The notes under the pieces were generated by a model, which saw only the letters and a program-made list of their open reading frames with translations, had not been told where the DNA came from and made no database searches. Position numbers and translations under genes: made by a program. DNA of 64,000 bases, taken from Halobacteriales archaeon QS_6_71_20. Lineage in GTDB: Archaea > Halobacteriota > Halobacteria > Halobacteriales > Haloferacaceae. Below, in pieces: positions 1-8,427 of this stretch. Location of the stretch: positions 8,222 to 72,221 of the forward strand of contig PXRU01000004.1 in NCBI GenBank assembly GCA_003020945.1, written 5' to 3'. Each line of letters opens with the position of its first letter. Position 1 is the first letter of the stretch.

Positions 1-511
1 CGAGGTCGACCGGGTCGCGATCCGGGAGGCCGACCGGCCGCCAGTGAGGGTCGCCGCCCCGGAGCCAGCGGTCGCCCTCCGGCGCCCGGCCGTACTCGAC
101 GGCGTCGACGACCGGCCCGTCCCGGGTGCCCCGCCGGAGTTCGACGCGCTCGCCGCCGTTCGACAGCGACAGACCGCCGGCGACCACCCGGCCCTCGGGC
201 GGGTCGAGGGGTGCCTCGGGGTCGGCCGTCAGGACGACCGGTCCGGGGTCGTCCCGGGTGACGGTCACCGCGGACTCCCCGTCGGTCACGGTCCAGTTCC
301 CGCGAGGGAGAACGAGTCGCACGTACTCGCCGGAGTCGCCGTCGGCGACCGGGTTCGGGAGCAGCTCGACGATCCGCGGGTCGACGGCGGCGGACTCATT
401 CGACGCGCCGGACGGGGAGGCGGCGTCGGCCGCGGCGAACGCCGGCGCCGTCGCTGCCGACGAGAGCGCGAGCGCGAGCAGGGCGACGACCGGCGCGTCG
501 GGTGGCGACAC
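1..511 (-). CDS. Secreted phospholipase D/lamin-tail-like protein, N-terminal part
   Basis: The reading frame runs off the left edge, so only about 170 N-terminal residues are visible. A GTG start at 511 is followed by an alanine/leucine-rich signal peptide (SPPDAPVVALLALALSSAATAPAFA) of about 26 residues. A beta-rich domain follows, with PRIVELLPNPVADGDSGEYV, VVAGGLSLSNGGERVELR and VVDAVEYGRAPEGDRW. This pattern is typical of haloarchaeal secreted proteins that carry a lamin-tail-like domain before phospholipase D-like nuclease domains. The catalytic HKD motifs would lie outside the window, so the enzyme assignment is inferred from family layout. No in-frame ATG is available, so GTG is the best start. 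Confidence 0.6.
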   Translation of the reverse strand, partial: MSPPDAPVVALLALALSSAATAPAFAAADAASPSGASNESAAVDPRIVELLPNPVADGDSGEYVRLVLPRGNWTVTDGESAVTVTRDDPGPVVLTADPEAPLDPPEGRVVAGGLSLSNGGERVELRRGTRDGPVVDAVEYGRAPEGDRWLRGGDPHWRPVGLPDRDPVDL

Positions 512-653
512 CGCGACGGTCTGGTCGCGGGTTCGTACTTCAACCCTCGTGTCGGCTCCGACGGCATCGGCTCGGGGTGCTCGACGGCGCCGGCGGGGGT
601 CGCGACGGCACGTGCTCCGGTGCGTTTTTGCTCCGACGACCGGGCTACCGGGT

Positions 654-893
654 ATGGTCGCTCTCGCCGAGGGGATCCGCCTGACCGGGGCCGCGCTCGG
701 CGCCGTCGGCGGCGCGCTGGTCGCGCTGGAGTTCTTCCAGCTCCCGTCGTACGTCAGCTACGAGGAGGAGTGGGACAGTTACGACGTCGACATCGCGCCC
801 AAGGAGGTGACCGAACACACGAACCTGGGCCGGGTCGGCGGGCTGCTCGTCTCGCTGGGCTTTACGCTGCTGTTCTTCGGGGAACTACTGTAG
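654..893 (+). CDS. Small two-segment membrane protein, unknown function
   Basis: The 79-residue protein has a glycine/alanine-rich hydrophobic segment at about residues 8-28, a short acidic loop with tyrosines (YVSYEEEWDSYDVDIAPKEV), and a second hydrophobic segment at about 58-79. It looks like a small integral membrane protein. The ATG at 654 is chosen because residues from there on have a haloarchaeal acidic composition, whereas upstream residues in the frame are Ser/Arg-rich noise. It is divergent from the secreted protein to its left and convergent with the HEAT-repeat gene to its right. I do not recognise a named family. Confidence 0.6.
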   Translation: MVALAEGIRLTGAALGAVGGALVALEFFQLPSYVSYEEEWDSYDVDIAPKEVTEHTNLGRVGGLLVSLGFTLLFFGELL

Positions 894-977
894 TCGGATG
901 ACGTAGCGAAGGGAGGAAACGGCCACGTCGGGACAGCTGTTCGAGGGGTCGCGTCCGACGACGGGGCGCGAGCGGCG

Positions 978-2348
978 TTACGCCGTCGCCTCCGCGCCCT
1001 CGGTTTCGAGCGCGTCGCGGGCCTTCCGCGCCTCGCTCTGGACGACGAACGAGCGCTCGTCGGCGTACTCGGCGGCCGCCTCCAGCGCCGCCTCGGTGCC
1101 GATCTGTCGCAGCGCCCACAGCGCCGCGGCGCGCACGGAGTCGCTCTCGTCGTCCTCGGCGACGTCGGCCAGCGGCTCGACCGCCCGCGTGTCGCCGATC
1201 AGGCCGAGCGCGCGCGCGGCGAACGGCCTGACCTCGTCGTTGTCCATCCTCAGCTTGTCGGCCAGCGGCTGGACCGCGTCGGGGTGGCCGATCTCGCCGA
1301 GCGCCTTGAACGTCACCTTCTGCAGCGCCGGGTTCGAGTCGGTGTCGACGTACTCCACGAGCGTCTCGACCGCCCCGTCGGCACCCATCTTCCCGAGGGC
1401 GCGGATCGCCGGCCGGTCCCGCTTCCCCGCACGCTGGTGCATCTCCTCGAACGCGCCCCCGTCGTTCATCCGCGTCAGCGCGGCCAGACAGTGTTCCTCC
1501 ATGAACTCCGACTGCAGCGAGTCCAGCGCCAGCAGCACCATCTCGACGTTGCCCCGCTGTTCGTGCTCCTTCAGCGCCGCCAGCTCCGGCGGGAAGTCCT
1601 TGTAGTGACCCAGGACGTCGTAGAACCCCTGTGCCTGCAGTTGCTCGTGGGTCTGGAGGTCGTCCCACTCCTCGGCGTCCTCGACGCCGGCGGCCAGCGC
1701 GTCGGTCGCCTCAAGCAGCGCGGCGATCGTGTCGGCGTCGTCGTCGGCGTCGAGGTCGGCCGCCTCGACGGCCCCGACCGCCGCATCGAGCGCGTCCGCG
1801 AGGGAGTCGGGGTCGTCCTCGCCCGTGCGGTCCAGGTCCGTGTCGAGCGCGTCGTTCACGTCCGCGAGGAAGGCGTCGACGGCTCCGGGGAGCTCCGCCT
1901 CGCCCGCCTCCGTCCACCTTGTGTCGCGGAGCGTGGACCGAGCCGACTCGATCTCGTCGGTCACGTCCGCGGCGTAGGGGCCGCGCCGCTCGGCCACCTC
2001 GTCGCGGAGCTCCCCGATCCGGGACTCAAGTTCCTCGCGCGGGTCCGCCGCCTCGTCGTCGTCCTCGTCCGGCTCGGGGAGGTCGGCGCGTTCGAGGTCC
2101 GACTCGGCGTCGTCGAGCGCGGCCGCCACCCCGTCGAGGTCGTCCTCGGTCTCGGCGGCCTCCAGGTCCGCCTCGACCTCGTCCAGCCGCGCCTCGAGGT
2201 CCTCGGCGGACACCTCCGGGACGAGGCCCGTCTCCTCCGACCCCGAGTCCGCCTCCACGGCGTCGGTGGACTCCTCGACCTCGTCGGGTTCCTCGGCGGG
2301 GTCGGCGTCCGCGTCGCCGGCCTCCTCGGCCGGATCGTCGTTACTCAT
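978..2348 (-). CDS. HEAT-repeat protein with long acidic N-terminus
   Basis: The 456-residue protein begins with about 230 very acidic, Asp/Glu/Ala-rich residues, predicted to be disordered or coiled coil. It then has a helical-repeat half with recognisable HEAT units (for example VEMVLLALDSLQSEFMEEHC, RPAIRALGKMGADGAVETL, FKALGEIGHPDAVQPLADKL, AARALGLIGDTRAVEPLADV and ALWALRQIGTEAALEAAAEY). HEAT units of this kind form protein-binding scaffolds; the partner is not evident. The ATG at 2348 gives the acidic MSNDD start and faces the divergent nitrilase gene about 100 bases away. Length and layout resemble HEAT-repeat proteins common in haloarchaea. Confidence 0.8.
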   Translation of the reverse strand: MSNDDPAEEAGDADADPAEEPDEVEESTDAVEADSGSEETGLVPEVSAEDLEARLDEVEADLEAAETEDDLDGVAAALDDAESDLERADLPEPDEDDDEAADPREELESRIGELRDEVAERRGPYAADVTDEIESARSTLRDTRWTEAGEAELPGAVDAFLADVNDALDTDLDRTGEDDPDSLADALDAAVGAVEAADLDADDDADTIAALLEATDALAAGVEDAEEWDDLQTHEQLQAQGFYDVLGHYKDFPPELAALKEHEQRGNVEMVLLALDSLQSEFMEEHCLAALTRMNDGGAFEEMHQRAGKRDRPAIRALGKMGADGAVETLVEYVDTDSNPALQKVTFKALGEIGHPDAVQPLADKLRMDNDEVRPFAARALGLIGDTRAVEPLADVAEDDESDSVRAAALWALRQIGTEAALEAAAEYADERSFVVQSEARKARDALETEGAEATA

Positions 2349-2449
2349 GCTCGAAACTGGGAGTGTTGCCTACAAGGGCGTTTCCATATATCGGGCGACG
2401 CGACGGCGGGACCGCCGCGGTTTTTGTGGCGCTGTGAGTTCCTCCGCGC

Positions 2450-3301
2450 ATGCCGACGGTCGCCGTCCCCCAGATCACGGTCGCCGATCTCGACCCCGAG
2501 ACGAACCTCGCGACGATCGCCGATAGGCTCGAACGGCTCCCACACGATGTCGAGGTGGTGCTGTTCCCGGAGTACGAGCTCACGGGCTTCGTCGCCGACG
2601 ACCGGCTCCGAACGGTCGCGCTCGACCGCGACGGGCCCGAACTCGACGGACTGCGGTCACTCGCCGCGACCCATGACGTCGGACTGTTGGCGGGCTACGT
2701 CGAGCGCGGCGAGGAGTCCGGAGCGGGCGACGGCGATAGGACTGGAGCGGGCGACGCGGACGGGGCCGGCGAACCCCCCGCGACCGACACGGACGACCGG
2801 CCGCTTCACAACGCGCTCGCGTACGTCTCGCCGGACGGGGAGACCACCGTGTACCGGAAACGCCACCTCTGGGCAGCCGAGGCCGACCACCTCGCCCCGG
2901 GCTCGGACCGCGTGGTCGTCGAGACGCCCGTCGGAGCGACCGGGCTGGTCACCTGCTACGAACTGAACTTCGTCGCCGACAGCGCCGCCTTCGCCGCCGA
3001 CCGGGTCGACGCGCTGTTCGTCGCCGGCGCGTGGCCCGCCGCCCACGTCGAGAACTGGCGGCTGCTGCTCCGGGCGCGTGCGCTCGACGGCGTCCGGTGG
3101 GTCGTCGGCGCCGGACGGACCGGCGCGCGCGACGTCGCCGGCGCGCCCTCGACGCGGTACGCCGGGCGCTCGACGGTCGTCCGCCCCGACGGCCGCGTCG
3201 CCGCCGCGCTCGGGCGCGGGGAGCGCGACCTGGTCGTCGACCTCGACCCGGATCTGCTCGCGGAACAGCGCGAGTTCATCCCCGTCCTCGACGACGTGTA
3301 A
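2450..3301 (+). CDS. Carbon-nitrogen hydrolase (nitrilase/amidase superfamily)
   Basis: The 283-residue protein has the Glu-Lys-Cys catalytic triad of the superfamily: Glu in VVLFPEYELTGF, Lys in TTVYRKRHLWAAEA and Cys in GLVTCYELNF. It would hydrolyse a small amide or nitrile in the cytosol, but the substrate cannot be read from sequence or neighbours. There is an acidic, Gly/Asp-rich insertion (about residues 85-115) between the first beta strands, common in haloarchaeal versions. It is transcribed divergently from the HEAT-repeat gene. The ATG at 2450 starts directly with the first beta strand (MPTVAVPQITVAD), as expected for the family. Confidence 0.85.
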   Translation: MPTVAVPQITVADLDPETNLATIADRLERLPHDVEVVLFPEYELTGFVADDRLRTVALDRDGPELDGLRSLAATHDVGLLAGYVERGEESGAGDGDRTGAGDADGAGEPPATDTDDRPLHNALAYVSPDGETTVYRKRHLWAAEADHLAPGSDRVVVETPVGATGLVTCYELNFVADSAAFAADRVDALFVAGAWPAAHVENWRLLLRARALDGVRWVVGAGRTGARDVAGAPSTRYAGRSTVVRPDGRVAAALGRGERDLVVDLDPDLLAEQREFIPVLDDV

Positions 3302-3392
3302 CCGCCGTGTAACCGGACCGCGACCGCCGACGGTTACCGTACGAGAAAACAGCGTTAGGTATTCGAAAAAAGATGTTATGATAGGCATTGGA

Positions 3393-3398
3393 TTTATA
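3393..3398 (+). promoter_or_regulatory. TATA box of dpsA
   Basis: TTTATA is placed about 28-33 bases upstream of the dpsA ATG at 3427. This spacing predicts a leaderless or nearly leaderless transcript, the usual haloarchaeal arrangement. The 60 bases before it are markedly AT-richer than the surroundings, which could be an operator region for an iron- or redox-responsive regulator. That last point is inference. Confidence 0.6.
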
Positions 3399-3426
3399 CG
3401 CGTGGCACCACTACGTCCGGGTACCC

Positions 3427-3975
3427 ATGAGCACACAGAAGCGCGTGCTGAAGTCGGCCGGCGAAGTGAGCGGCTCCGACGGACTGCGGATGGACGCGGA
3501 GCGGGCCGAACAGGTCATCGACGCGCTCAACACGGATCTCGCGGCGACGTACGTCCTCTATCACCAGATCCGCAAGCACCACTGGAACGTGGAGGGTGCG
3601 GAGTTCCGCGACCTCCACCTGTTCCTCGGCGAGGCCGCCGAGAACGCTGAGGAGTTCGCCGACGAGCTCGCGGAGCGCGTGCAGGCGCTCGGCGGCGTCC
3701 CGCACGCCTCGATGTCGACGCTGGAGGCCGAGTCCCCGGTCGAGCCCGAGGACGAGGACGTGTACGACATCCGTAGCTCCCTGGAGAACGACCTGGAGAT
3801 GTACGGCGACATCATCGAGACGCTCCGTGAACACGTGGAGCTGGCCGACAGCCTCGGCGACCCCGCGACCGGCGAGATCCTCCGCACGAACCTCCTGCAG
3901 GTGGAGGAGGACGCCCACCACATCGAGCACTACCTCGAGGACGACACGCTCGTCACCGAGAGCGCGATGCAGTAA
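3427..3975 (+). CDS. dpsA: DNA-protecting ferritin-like protein DpsA
   Basis: The 182-residue protein is a Dps/ferritin-like iron-storage and DNA-protection protein, dodecameric in studied relatives. The ferroxidase signature is present in KHHWNVEGAEFRDLHLFLGE, with the conserved His, Asp and Glu. The family's C-terminal DAHHIEHYLEDDTLV is also seen. Length and sequence agree closely with the haloarchaeal DpsA family. The ATG at 3427 (MSTQK) is preferred over an in-frame start 39 bases upstream because the family begins there and a TATA box sits at the leaderless distance. It stands alone with its own promoter, consistent with stress or iron control. Confidence 0.95.
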   Translation: MSTQKRVLKSAGEVSGSDGLRMDAERAEQVIDALNTDLAATYVLYHQIRKHHWNVEGAEFRDLHLFLGEAAENAEEFADELAERVQALGGVPHASMSTLEAESPVEPEDEDVYDIRSSLENDLEMYGDIIETLREHVELADSLGDPATGEILRTNLLQVEEDAHHIEHYLEDDTLVTESAMQ

Positions 3976-4067
3976 CCCGAGGAGCGCACGCGGCGACCGC
4001 CGAGGACGACCCGGTCCGCGGCCTCGACGTTCTTTCGACCGAGAACCCGTGACAAGCAGCGGCGGCG

Positions 4068-4241
4068 CTACCGTTCGAGACCGACCGTCAGATCCGTCGA
4101 TATCCAGCCGTCGGCGTTCCCGTCCTCCGAGAACACCGTCCTGTCGGGACAGCTCCGGAGGGCGGTCACGTCGGCGTCCGGCGGCGATCTCCGATCCGTC
4201 GACCTCGTATCCGCTCGACTCCCGACCGCGTCCTGGGTCAT
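4068..4241 (-). CDS. Small haloarchaeal protein, DUF7331-like
   Basis: The 57-residue protein (MTQDAVG...) is Asp/Ser/Arg-rich and ends in a compact C-terminal stretch, DRTVFSEDGNADGWISTDLT. This resembles short haloarchaeal proteins ending in an aromatic 'xxFxDxxNxxxWI' pattern, which I associate with DUF7331 from memory. An AT-rich TATA-like sequence (4265-4273, reading TATATT on this strand) lies about 28 bases before the ATG at 4241, supporting leaderless expression from this start rather than from the TTG at 4268. Its function is unknown. It sits between the convergent dpsA and NIF3-like genes. Confidence 0.55.
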   Translation of the reverse strand: MTQDAVGSRADTRSTDRRSPPDADVTALRSCPDRTVFSEDGNADGWISTDLTVGLER

Positions 4242-4368
4242 TGACTGCCCATCATGGCCACTCCACAATATAGGTTTTGGTACCCCTAAACGGTAGGCCG
4301 ACCTAAACGACTCGGACGTTCGAACCGGCGGCGGCGACCGCGTCGAGGCGGTCGGAGCCGTCGGGGGG

Positions 4369-5205
4369 TCAGTCGTCGCGACCGATCCCGCAACCGGAGA
4401 TCGTGGTACAGTCGACGCCGCGCTCCTCCAGCGCGTCGACGAGCGCGTTCATCCCGATCGCGTCGCTGGCGACGTGGCCGGTGACGACGAGGGTTCTCTC
4501 GTCGCCGAACTCCTCGCGGAGCTCGACGGTGTCGCCGGCGTCGACGTGGATGTATAAGACCGTGTCGACGCCGTGCTCGAAGTACGCCCGGGCCACGGCG
4601 GCGCCGCCGTTCGTCCCCGCGGCGTGGTGGATCGCCACCTCGCCGAGTTCGTCGTCGCGGTCGCCGAGGCGGAGCCGAACGTCCGTCTCGGCGGCGTCGA
4701 TCTCGGGGATCTCCGCCAGCGCGTCGACGAACTCGCCCGCGGTCGCGTCGTCGTCGAGCCCGTCCGCGACCTCGCGGAACACGCGGCGGCCGTACTCGTC
4801 GGGCGCGAGGTGGGTGTTGAGGTACGGCTGGTCGAGCAGTTCGGCGACGCTCGGGTCGTGCCGGTAGTTGCTCGCGTGGGCGCCGTGGTCGACGCCGGCG
4901 CGGAGCTCCTCGACGGCCGCCTCCGCGGCCGTCTCCGGCACGCCGTGGCCGGTCATGAACGCGACCTGTCTGTCGAGCACTTCGGGGAACTCCAGGCGTG
5001 CGGCCCCGCCGGCCGGGTGGTGCGCGAGCGCGAGGTCGTAGCCGAGTTCGTTCGCGAGCCGTATCTCCGCCGACTCGACGTCGATGCCGACCAGCGCCGT
5101 CTCGACGTCCTCCCCGGGGACGTACACCGTGCTGTCGGCCGGCACGTCGCCCCAGCCGACGAGGTCGAGACTCGTGTGCATGATCTGCTCCGTCGATAGT
5201 CCCAT
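4369..5205 (-). CDS. NIF3-family metal-binding protein
   Basis: The 278-residue protein matches the NIF3 (YbgI/Ngg1p-interacting factor 3) family, which forms hexameric toroids with a di-metal centre of uncertain biochemical role. Motifs include the early VETALVGIDVESAEIRLA strand-helix, then YDLALAHHPAGG, whose double His is a metal ligand. Late in the chain are GEVAIHHAAGTNGG and RTLVVTGHVASDAIGMNAL, corresponding to the conserved C-terminal His/Glu metal-binding block. The ATG at 5205 is the start (MGLSTEQ). It is divergent from the flavin oxidoreductase gene on its right. Confidence 0.8.
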   Translation of the reverse strand: MGLSTEQIMHTSLDLVGWGDVPADSTVYVPGEDVETALVGIDVESAEIRLANELGYDLALAHHPAGGAARLEFPEVLDRQVAFMTGHGVPETAAEAAVEELRAGVDHGAHASNYRHDPSVAELLDQPYLNTHLAPDEYGRRVFREVADGLDDDATAGEFVDALAEIPEIDAAETDVRLRLGDRDDELGEVAIHHAAGTNGGAAVARAYFEHGVDTVLYIHVDAGDTVELREEFGDERTLVVTGHVASDAIGMNALVDALEERGVDCTTISGCGIGRDD

Positions 5206-5337
5206 ACGATCCCCACCGCGACCGGCGGGGAAAACCCCCGGAAAGCGGAACCGCGCCCGGCTTCGGCGGGTCCCCCGAAACTGGCAATCCACTCGGCCGT
5301 CGCCAGGGGTTTGTACCGTCGCGGTCGTGGGGTCTAC

Positions 5338-6435
5338 GTGACCGACTCCCTGTTCTCCCCGCTCACGCTCCGCGGGACGGAGATCCCGAACCGGGTGTTC
5401 GTCTCCCCGATGTGTCAGTACTCCTCGCCCGACGGCCTCGCCACCGACTGGCACCTGGTCCACCTGGGCTCGCGCGCCGTCGGCGGCGCCGGACTCGTGT
5501 TGACCGAGGCCACGGCCGTCTCGCCCGAGAGCCGGATCACGCCGCAGGACCTGGGCATCTGGAGCGACGAGCAGGCCGACGCGCTCGCGCCGATCGCCGA
5601 CTTCGTCCGCTCGCAGGGCTCCGTACCCGGGATCCAGCTCGCGCACGCGGGCCGGAAGGCGTCCACCCGTCGTCCGTGGGAGGGCGGCGACCCCATCCCG
5701 CCGGCGGAGGGCGGCTGGGAGGCGGTCGCGCCGTCGGGGCCGTACCCCCGCGACGGCGACGAACAGCCGACCGACCGCCTCTCGACCGGGGAGATCGAGG
5801 ACGTCGTCGCCGACTTCGCCGACGCCGCCGAGCGCGCGCTGGACGCCGGGTTCGAGGTCGCCGAGGTGCACGCGGCACACGGCTACCTGCTCCACGAGTT
5901 CTGCTCCCCGGTCGCCAACGACCGCGACGACGAGTACGGCGGCTCCTTCGAGAACCGCACCCGCCTGCTCCGGGAGGTGACCGGCGCGGTGCGGTCGGTC
6001 TGGCCCGACGAGAAGCCGGTGTTCGTCCGCATCTCGGCGACCGACTGGATCGACGACGGGCCCGGCTGGGACGTGGAGCAGTCGGCGCGGCTCGCGCCGA
6101 TGCTGGCCGAGGCCGGGGCGGACCTCGTCGACGTGAGCGCGGGCGGCATCTCGCCCGCCCAGGAGGTGCCGCGCGCCGGCCCGAGCTACCAGCTCCCGTA
6201 CGCCGAAGCGATCGCCGAACACGTCGCGGAGACGGACACCGACGTCGCGGTCGCCACGGTCGGCGGGATCTCCGAGCCCGAACAGGCCGCGGAGATCGTC
6301 GCGAACGACCGCGCGGACGCCGTGTTGATGGCGCGGGAGTTCCTCCGGTCGCCGTACTGGCCGCTCCACGCCGCCCACGAACTCGACGCGGAGGTCGAGT
6401 GGCCGGTGCAGTACCGACGCGCGAAGCCGGAGTAG
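5338..6435 (+). CDS. NADH:flavin oxidoreductase, Old Yellow Enzyme (YqjM-like)
   Basis: The 365-residue FMN-dependent TIM-barrel ene-reductase has the family start (LFSPLTLRGTEIPNRVFVSP) and MCQYSS with the redox-tuning Cys of YqjM-class enzymes. It also has QLAHAGRKAS for substrate/flavin contacts, HAAHGYLLHEFCSP, and the phosphate-binding VGGISEPEQA. It would reduce activated C=C bonds with NAD(P)H in the cytosol; the natural substrate is unknown. The GTG at 5338 is chosen because it immediately precedes the conserved LFSPL block; the alternative start upstream adds only basic residues. Length is normal for the class. Confidence 0.9.
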   Translation: MTDSLFSPLTLRGTEIPNRVFVSPMCQYSSPDGLATDWHLVHLGSRAVGGAGLVLTEATAVSPESRITPQDLGIWSDEQADALAPIADFVRSQGSVPGIQLAHAGRKASTRRPWEGGDPIPPAEGGWEAVAPSGPYPRDGDEQPTDRLSTGEIEDVVADFADAAERALDAGFEVAEVHAAHGYLLHEFCSPVANDRDDEYGGSFENRTRLLREVTGAVRSVWPDEKPVFVRISATDWIDDGPGWDVEQSARLAPMLAEAGADLVDVSAGGISPAQEVPRAGPSYQLPYAEAIAEHVAETDTDVAVATVGGISEPEQAAEIVANDRADAVLMAREFLRSPYWPLHAAHELDAEVEWPVQYRRAKPE

Positions 6436-6437
6436 GC

Positions 6438-6552
6438 GTCGCCGAGGGAGCCGTGCGACCGAGGCGACGGAAGACGGCGGCGAGGTCCCGAGCCGAGCCG
6501 CCGAAACGGGAGGCATCGCCGAGGGAGCCACGCGACCGAGGCGACAGGAAAC
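6438..6552. repeat. Imperfect direct repeat in the intergenic region
   Basis: A block of about 33 bases at 6438-6470 recurs at 6517-6551 with a few changes. Both copies read CGCCGAGGGAGCC, then a two-base difference, then GCGACCGAGGCGAC. They lie after the stop codon of the flavin oxidoreductase gene, before the promoter of the next gene. No coding potential is evident. Such GC-rich repeats at gene ends may be mobile or recombinogenic, but that is inference. Confidence 0.6.
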
Positions 6553-6630
6553 GCCGGATACACACCGTACCACGCCGGTCGGTCGCAGCCGAGTGAATCC
6601 TTTTCATCGGAGGCGCCCTACGGACAAGGT

Positions 6631-7593
6631 ATGGACGACTCTCACCGCGACCGCGACAGGGAGGACCTGGCTGTGCTCGTCTCCGATCTGGAAGCGACGC
6701 TTGCGGACCTCCGGGCCGAACTCGACGGACGCAACCGCAGCGCCGACGCCGCACGCGACCGCTCACCACGTCGCGACCGCCGCGACCGCGACGGCCGCCG
6801 TGTCGGCCGGACCCGGCGTGAACGGTCGGACGACACCGCGGACCGCGACCGACGGTCCCGACGGACGCTGCCGCGACCCCCGTCCGTACGCGAGCTGTTC
6901 GGCTTCACCACCGACTACACCATCCCGACGGTCGTCGCCGTGCTGGAGGCGACGATCGAGGCGCTGGAACTCCTCCGTGGCGTGCTGGAGCTGGCCGCGC
7001 CGGGCGAGCGCCCGGGGCGACGCGGCCGCGACCGCCGCGACCGCGGCCGCCGCGGCGGGGCCGCGGACCGGTCGATGCTGTCGGAGGCGCTGGCCGACGG
7101 CGTCACCACCGCGACCGACCGCGCGACGGCGGACGCGACGGACGCGCTGACGCGGCTCCGGGAGGCGCTCGCCGATGTCGACCTCCCGGAGGACGAGCGG
7201 AGTCGCGACCTCGTCGCCGACGCCAGGGAGCTCAGCGTCGAACTGGAGCGGCGGGTGGGCGAGTCGCGCGCGTCCGCCGACCGCAGGGGTCGACGGGAGC
7301 GACATGCGGACCGCCCGGCCCGCGACCGGTCCGGGCGCTCCGACGACGCTCGCGACGACGGCCCGGTCACCATCGAGGTCGGTGACCCCGGGGAGTCGGG
7401 CGACGGGAACGGCGACGATGCCGACGCCGACGGGGACGACGACCCCGAGGTGGACGTGGACGCCGAACTGGAGTCGATCAGGCGGGAGGTCGGGGATCGA
7501 CGCGACGGTCGGGCGGACGCTCGGGCGGACGACGCGGGGGGGTCCGGCGCGTCCGACTCCGACGCGTCCGAGGACGACGCCACCGACGCCTGA
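6631..7593 (+). CDS. Haloarchaeal protein with charged low-complexity tails
   Basis: The 320-residue protein has Arg/Asp-rich low-complexity segments at residues 35-80, 125-145 and from 220 to the end. They flank a structured core with FGFTTDYTIPTVVAVLEATI and helical heptad-like stretches (LELLRGVLEL, LTRLREALADVDLP, ELSVELERRVGE). The first 40 residues also look coiled coil (LAVLVSDLEATLADLRAELDG). I recognise it only as a haloarchaea-restricted type and assign no function. The ATG at 6631 is preceded by a haloarchaeal-looking AT-rich TTTTCAT. Its stop abuts that of the convergent membrane-protein gene with no spacer. Confidence 0.65.
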   Translation: MDDSHRDRDREDLAVLVSDLEATLADLRAELDGRNRSADAARDRSPRRDRRDRDGRRVGRTRRERSDDTADRDRRSRRTLPRPPSVRELFGFTTDYTIPTVVAVLEATIEALELLRGVLELAAPGERPGRRGRDRRDRGRRGGAADRSMLSEALADGVTTATDRATADATDALTRLREALADVDLPEDERSRDLVADARELSVELERRVGESRASADRRGRRERHADRPARDRSGRSDDARDDGPVTIEVGDPGESGDGNGDDADADGDDDPEVDVDAELESIRREVGDRRDGRADARADDAGGSGASDSDASEDDATDA

Positions 7594-7986
7594 TCACTCC
7601 CCTCCCTCGCGGTCGTTCAGGACCGACTCGGCGGCGCCGCCGGCGACGCCGACGAACACCACCGCGGGCCAGCCGAGCAGCACCCACCCCAGCGGCGTCG
7701 GGTCAGCGGGGGTCGGCGCCGTCGCGACGAACAGCGCCCACGTGGCGACCGCGGCCCCGAAGAACGCGACTCCCGGGACGGCCACGGGCGACACCAGCCC
7801 GCGGCTCGCGCGCGCCCAGCCGCCGACCGCGCCGGCGACGACCGCGCCGACGAGGAGGTACACCGCCGTCCCCGGGCCGGGGTCGATCACGTCGAACAGT
7901 CGCAACGCGAGCCAGACGGCCAGCAGCGACAGGAACACCCCGGCGCCGACGGCGGCTCTGACCCGGGTGCCGCGGTCTCCGGACAC
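7594..7986 (-). CDS. Four-segment membrane protein, unknown function
   Basis: The 130-residue protein has four hydrophobic segments (about residues 12-30, 40-58, 67-87 and 98-117) separated by short loops, and a short charged C-terminus. It has no motif I recognise. It lies six bases downstream of the OB-fold gene on the same strand and may be the last gene of the thiolase/OB-fold transcript. Its stop directly meets that of the convergent gene on the left. Confidence 0.65.
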   Translation of the reverse strand: MSGDRGTRVRAAVGAGVFLSLLAVWLALRLFDVIDPGPGTAVYLLVGAVVAGAVGGWARASRGLVSPVAVPGVAFFGAAVATWALFVATAPTPADPTPLGWVLLGWPAVVFVGVAGGAAESVLNDREGGE

Positions 7987-7992
7987 GGCCGC

Positions 7993-8427
7993 CTACTCCG
8001 TCGGCCGGAACCGGAACCCGTCCCACGACTGGCTCGCGGGCTCGCGGATGCCGGCCCCGGGCTCGCGAAGCTCCTCGCTGTACACCGGCTCGACCTCGTC
8101 GCCGATCTCGAGGTCCCCGGTCGTCGCCTGCCCGACGGCCCGGACCGGCTCGCCGTCGACGTCGAACTCGACGATCGCGACGTGGTTGGGCTCGCGAACC
8201 CCCGGCGGCGACGCCTGCGAGGTGGTCCAGGTGACGACCTCGGCGGTGTAATCGCGCAGGTCGACCGTCCCGACGGGCGCCTCGCCGCCGGGACCGACCG
8301 GGTGCGGGGGGTACGTGATCGACCCGTCCGGGTAGCGCGCCGCCTCGAACGTCGGGGTGGCGTCCCCGGTGTCGCCGGCGGCCTCCCTCCCGGTGTCGTC
8401 GGCCGGATCGGGCTGGCCATCGCTCAT
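7993..8427 (-). CDS. DUF35-type OB-fold acyl-CoA-associated protein
   Basis: The 144-residue protein has the OB-fold pattern of DUF35 partners of thiolases: YPDGSITYPPHPVGPGG, then VDLRDYTAEVVTWTTSQ, EPNHVAIVEFDVDGEPVRAVGQ and IGDEVEPVY. In archaea, DUF35 proteins bridge thiolase and HMG-CoA synthase or help handle acyl-CoA. Here the four cysteines of the usual N-terminal zinc ribbon are absent, so it may be OB-fold only. The start codon overlaps the stop of the preceding thiolase by four bases (ATGA), so the two are translationally coupled and probably act as a complex. Confidence 0.8.
   Translation of the reverse strand: MSDGQPDPADDTGREAAGDTGDATPTFEAARYPDGSITYPPHPVGPGGEAPVGTVDLRDYTAEVVTWTTSQASPPGVREPNHVAIVEFDVDGEPVRAVGQATTGDLEIGDEVEPVYSEELREPGAGIREPASQSWDGFRFRPTE

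Noticed and set aside
1284-2966. Very long open frames antisense to the HEAT-repeat and similar genes
   Set aside because: High GC gives long stop-free frames on the opposite strand. Their products are Arg/Val/Leu-rich shadows lacking domains, and the sense genes have clear families.
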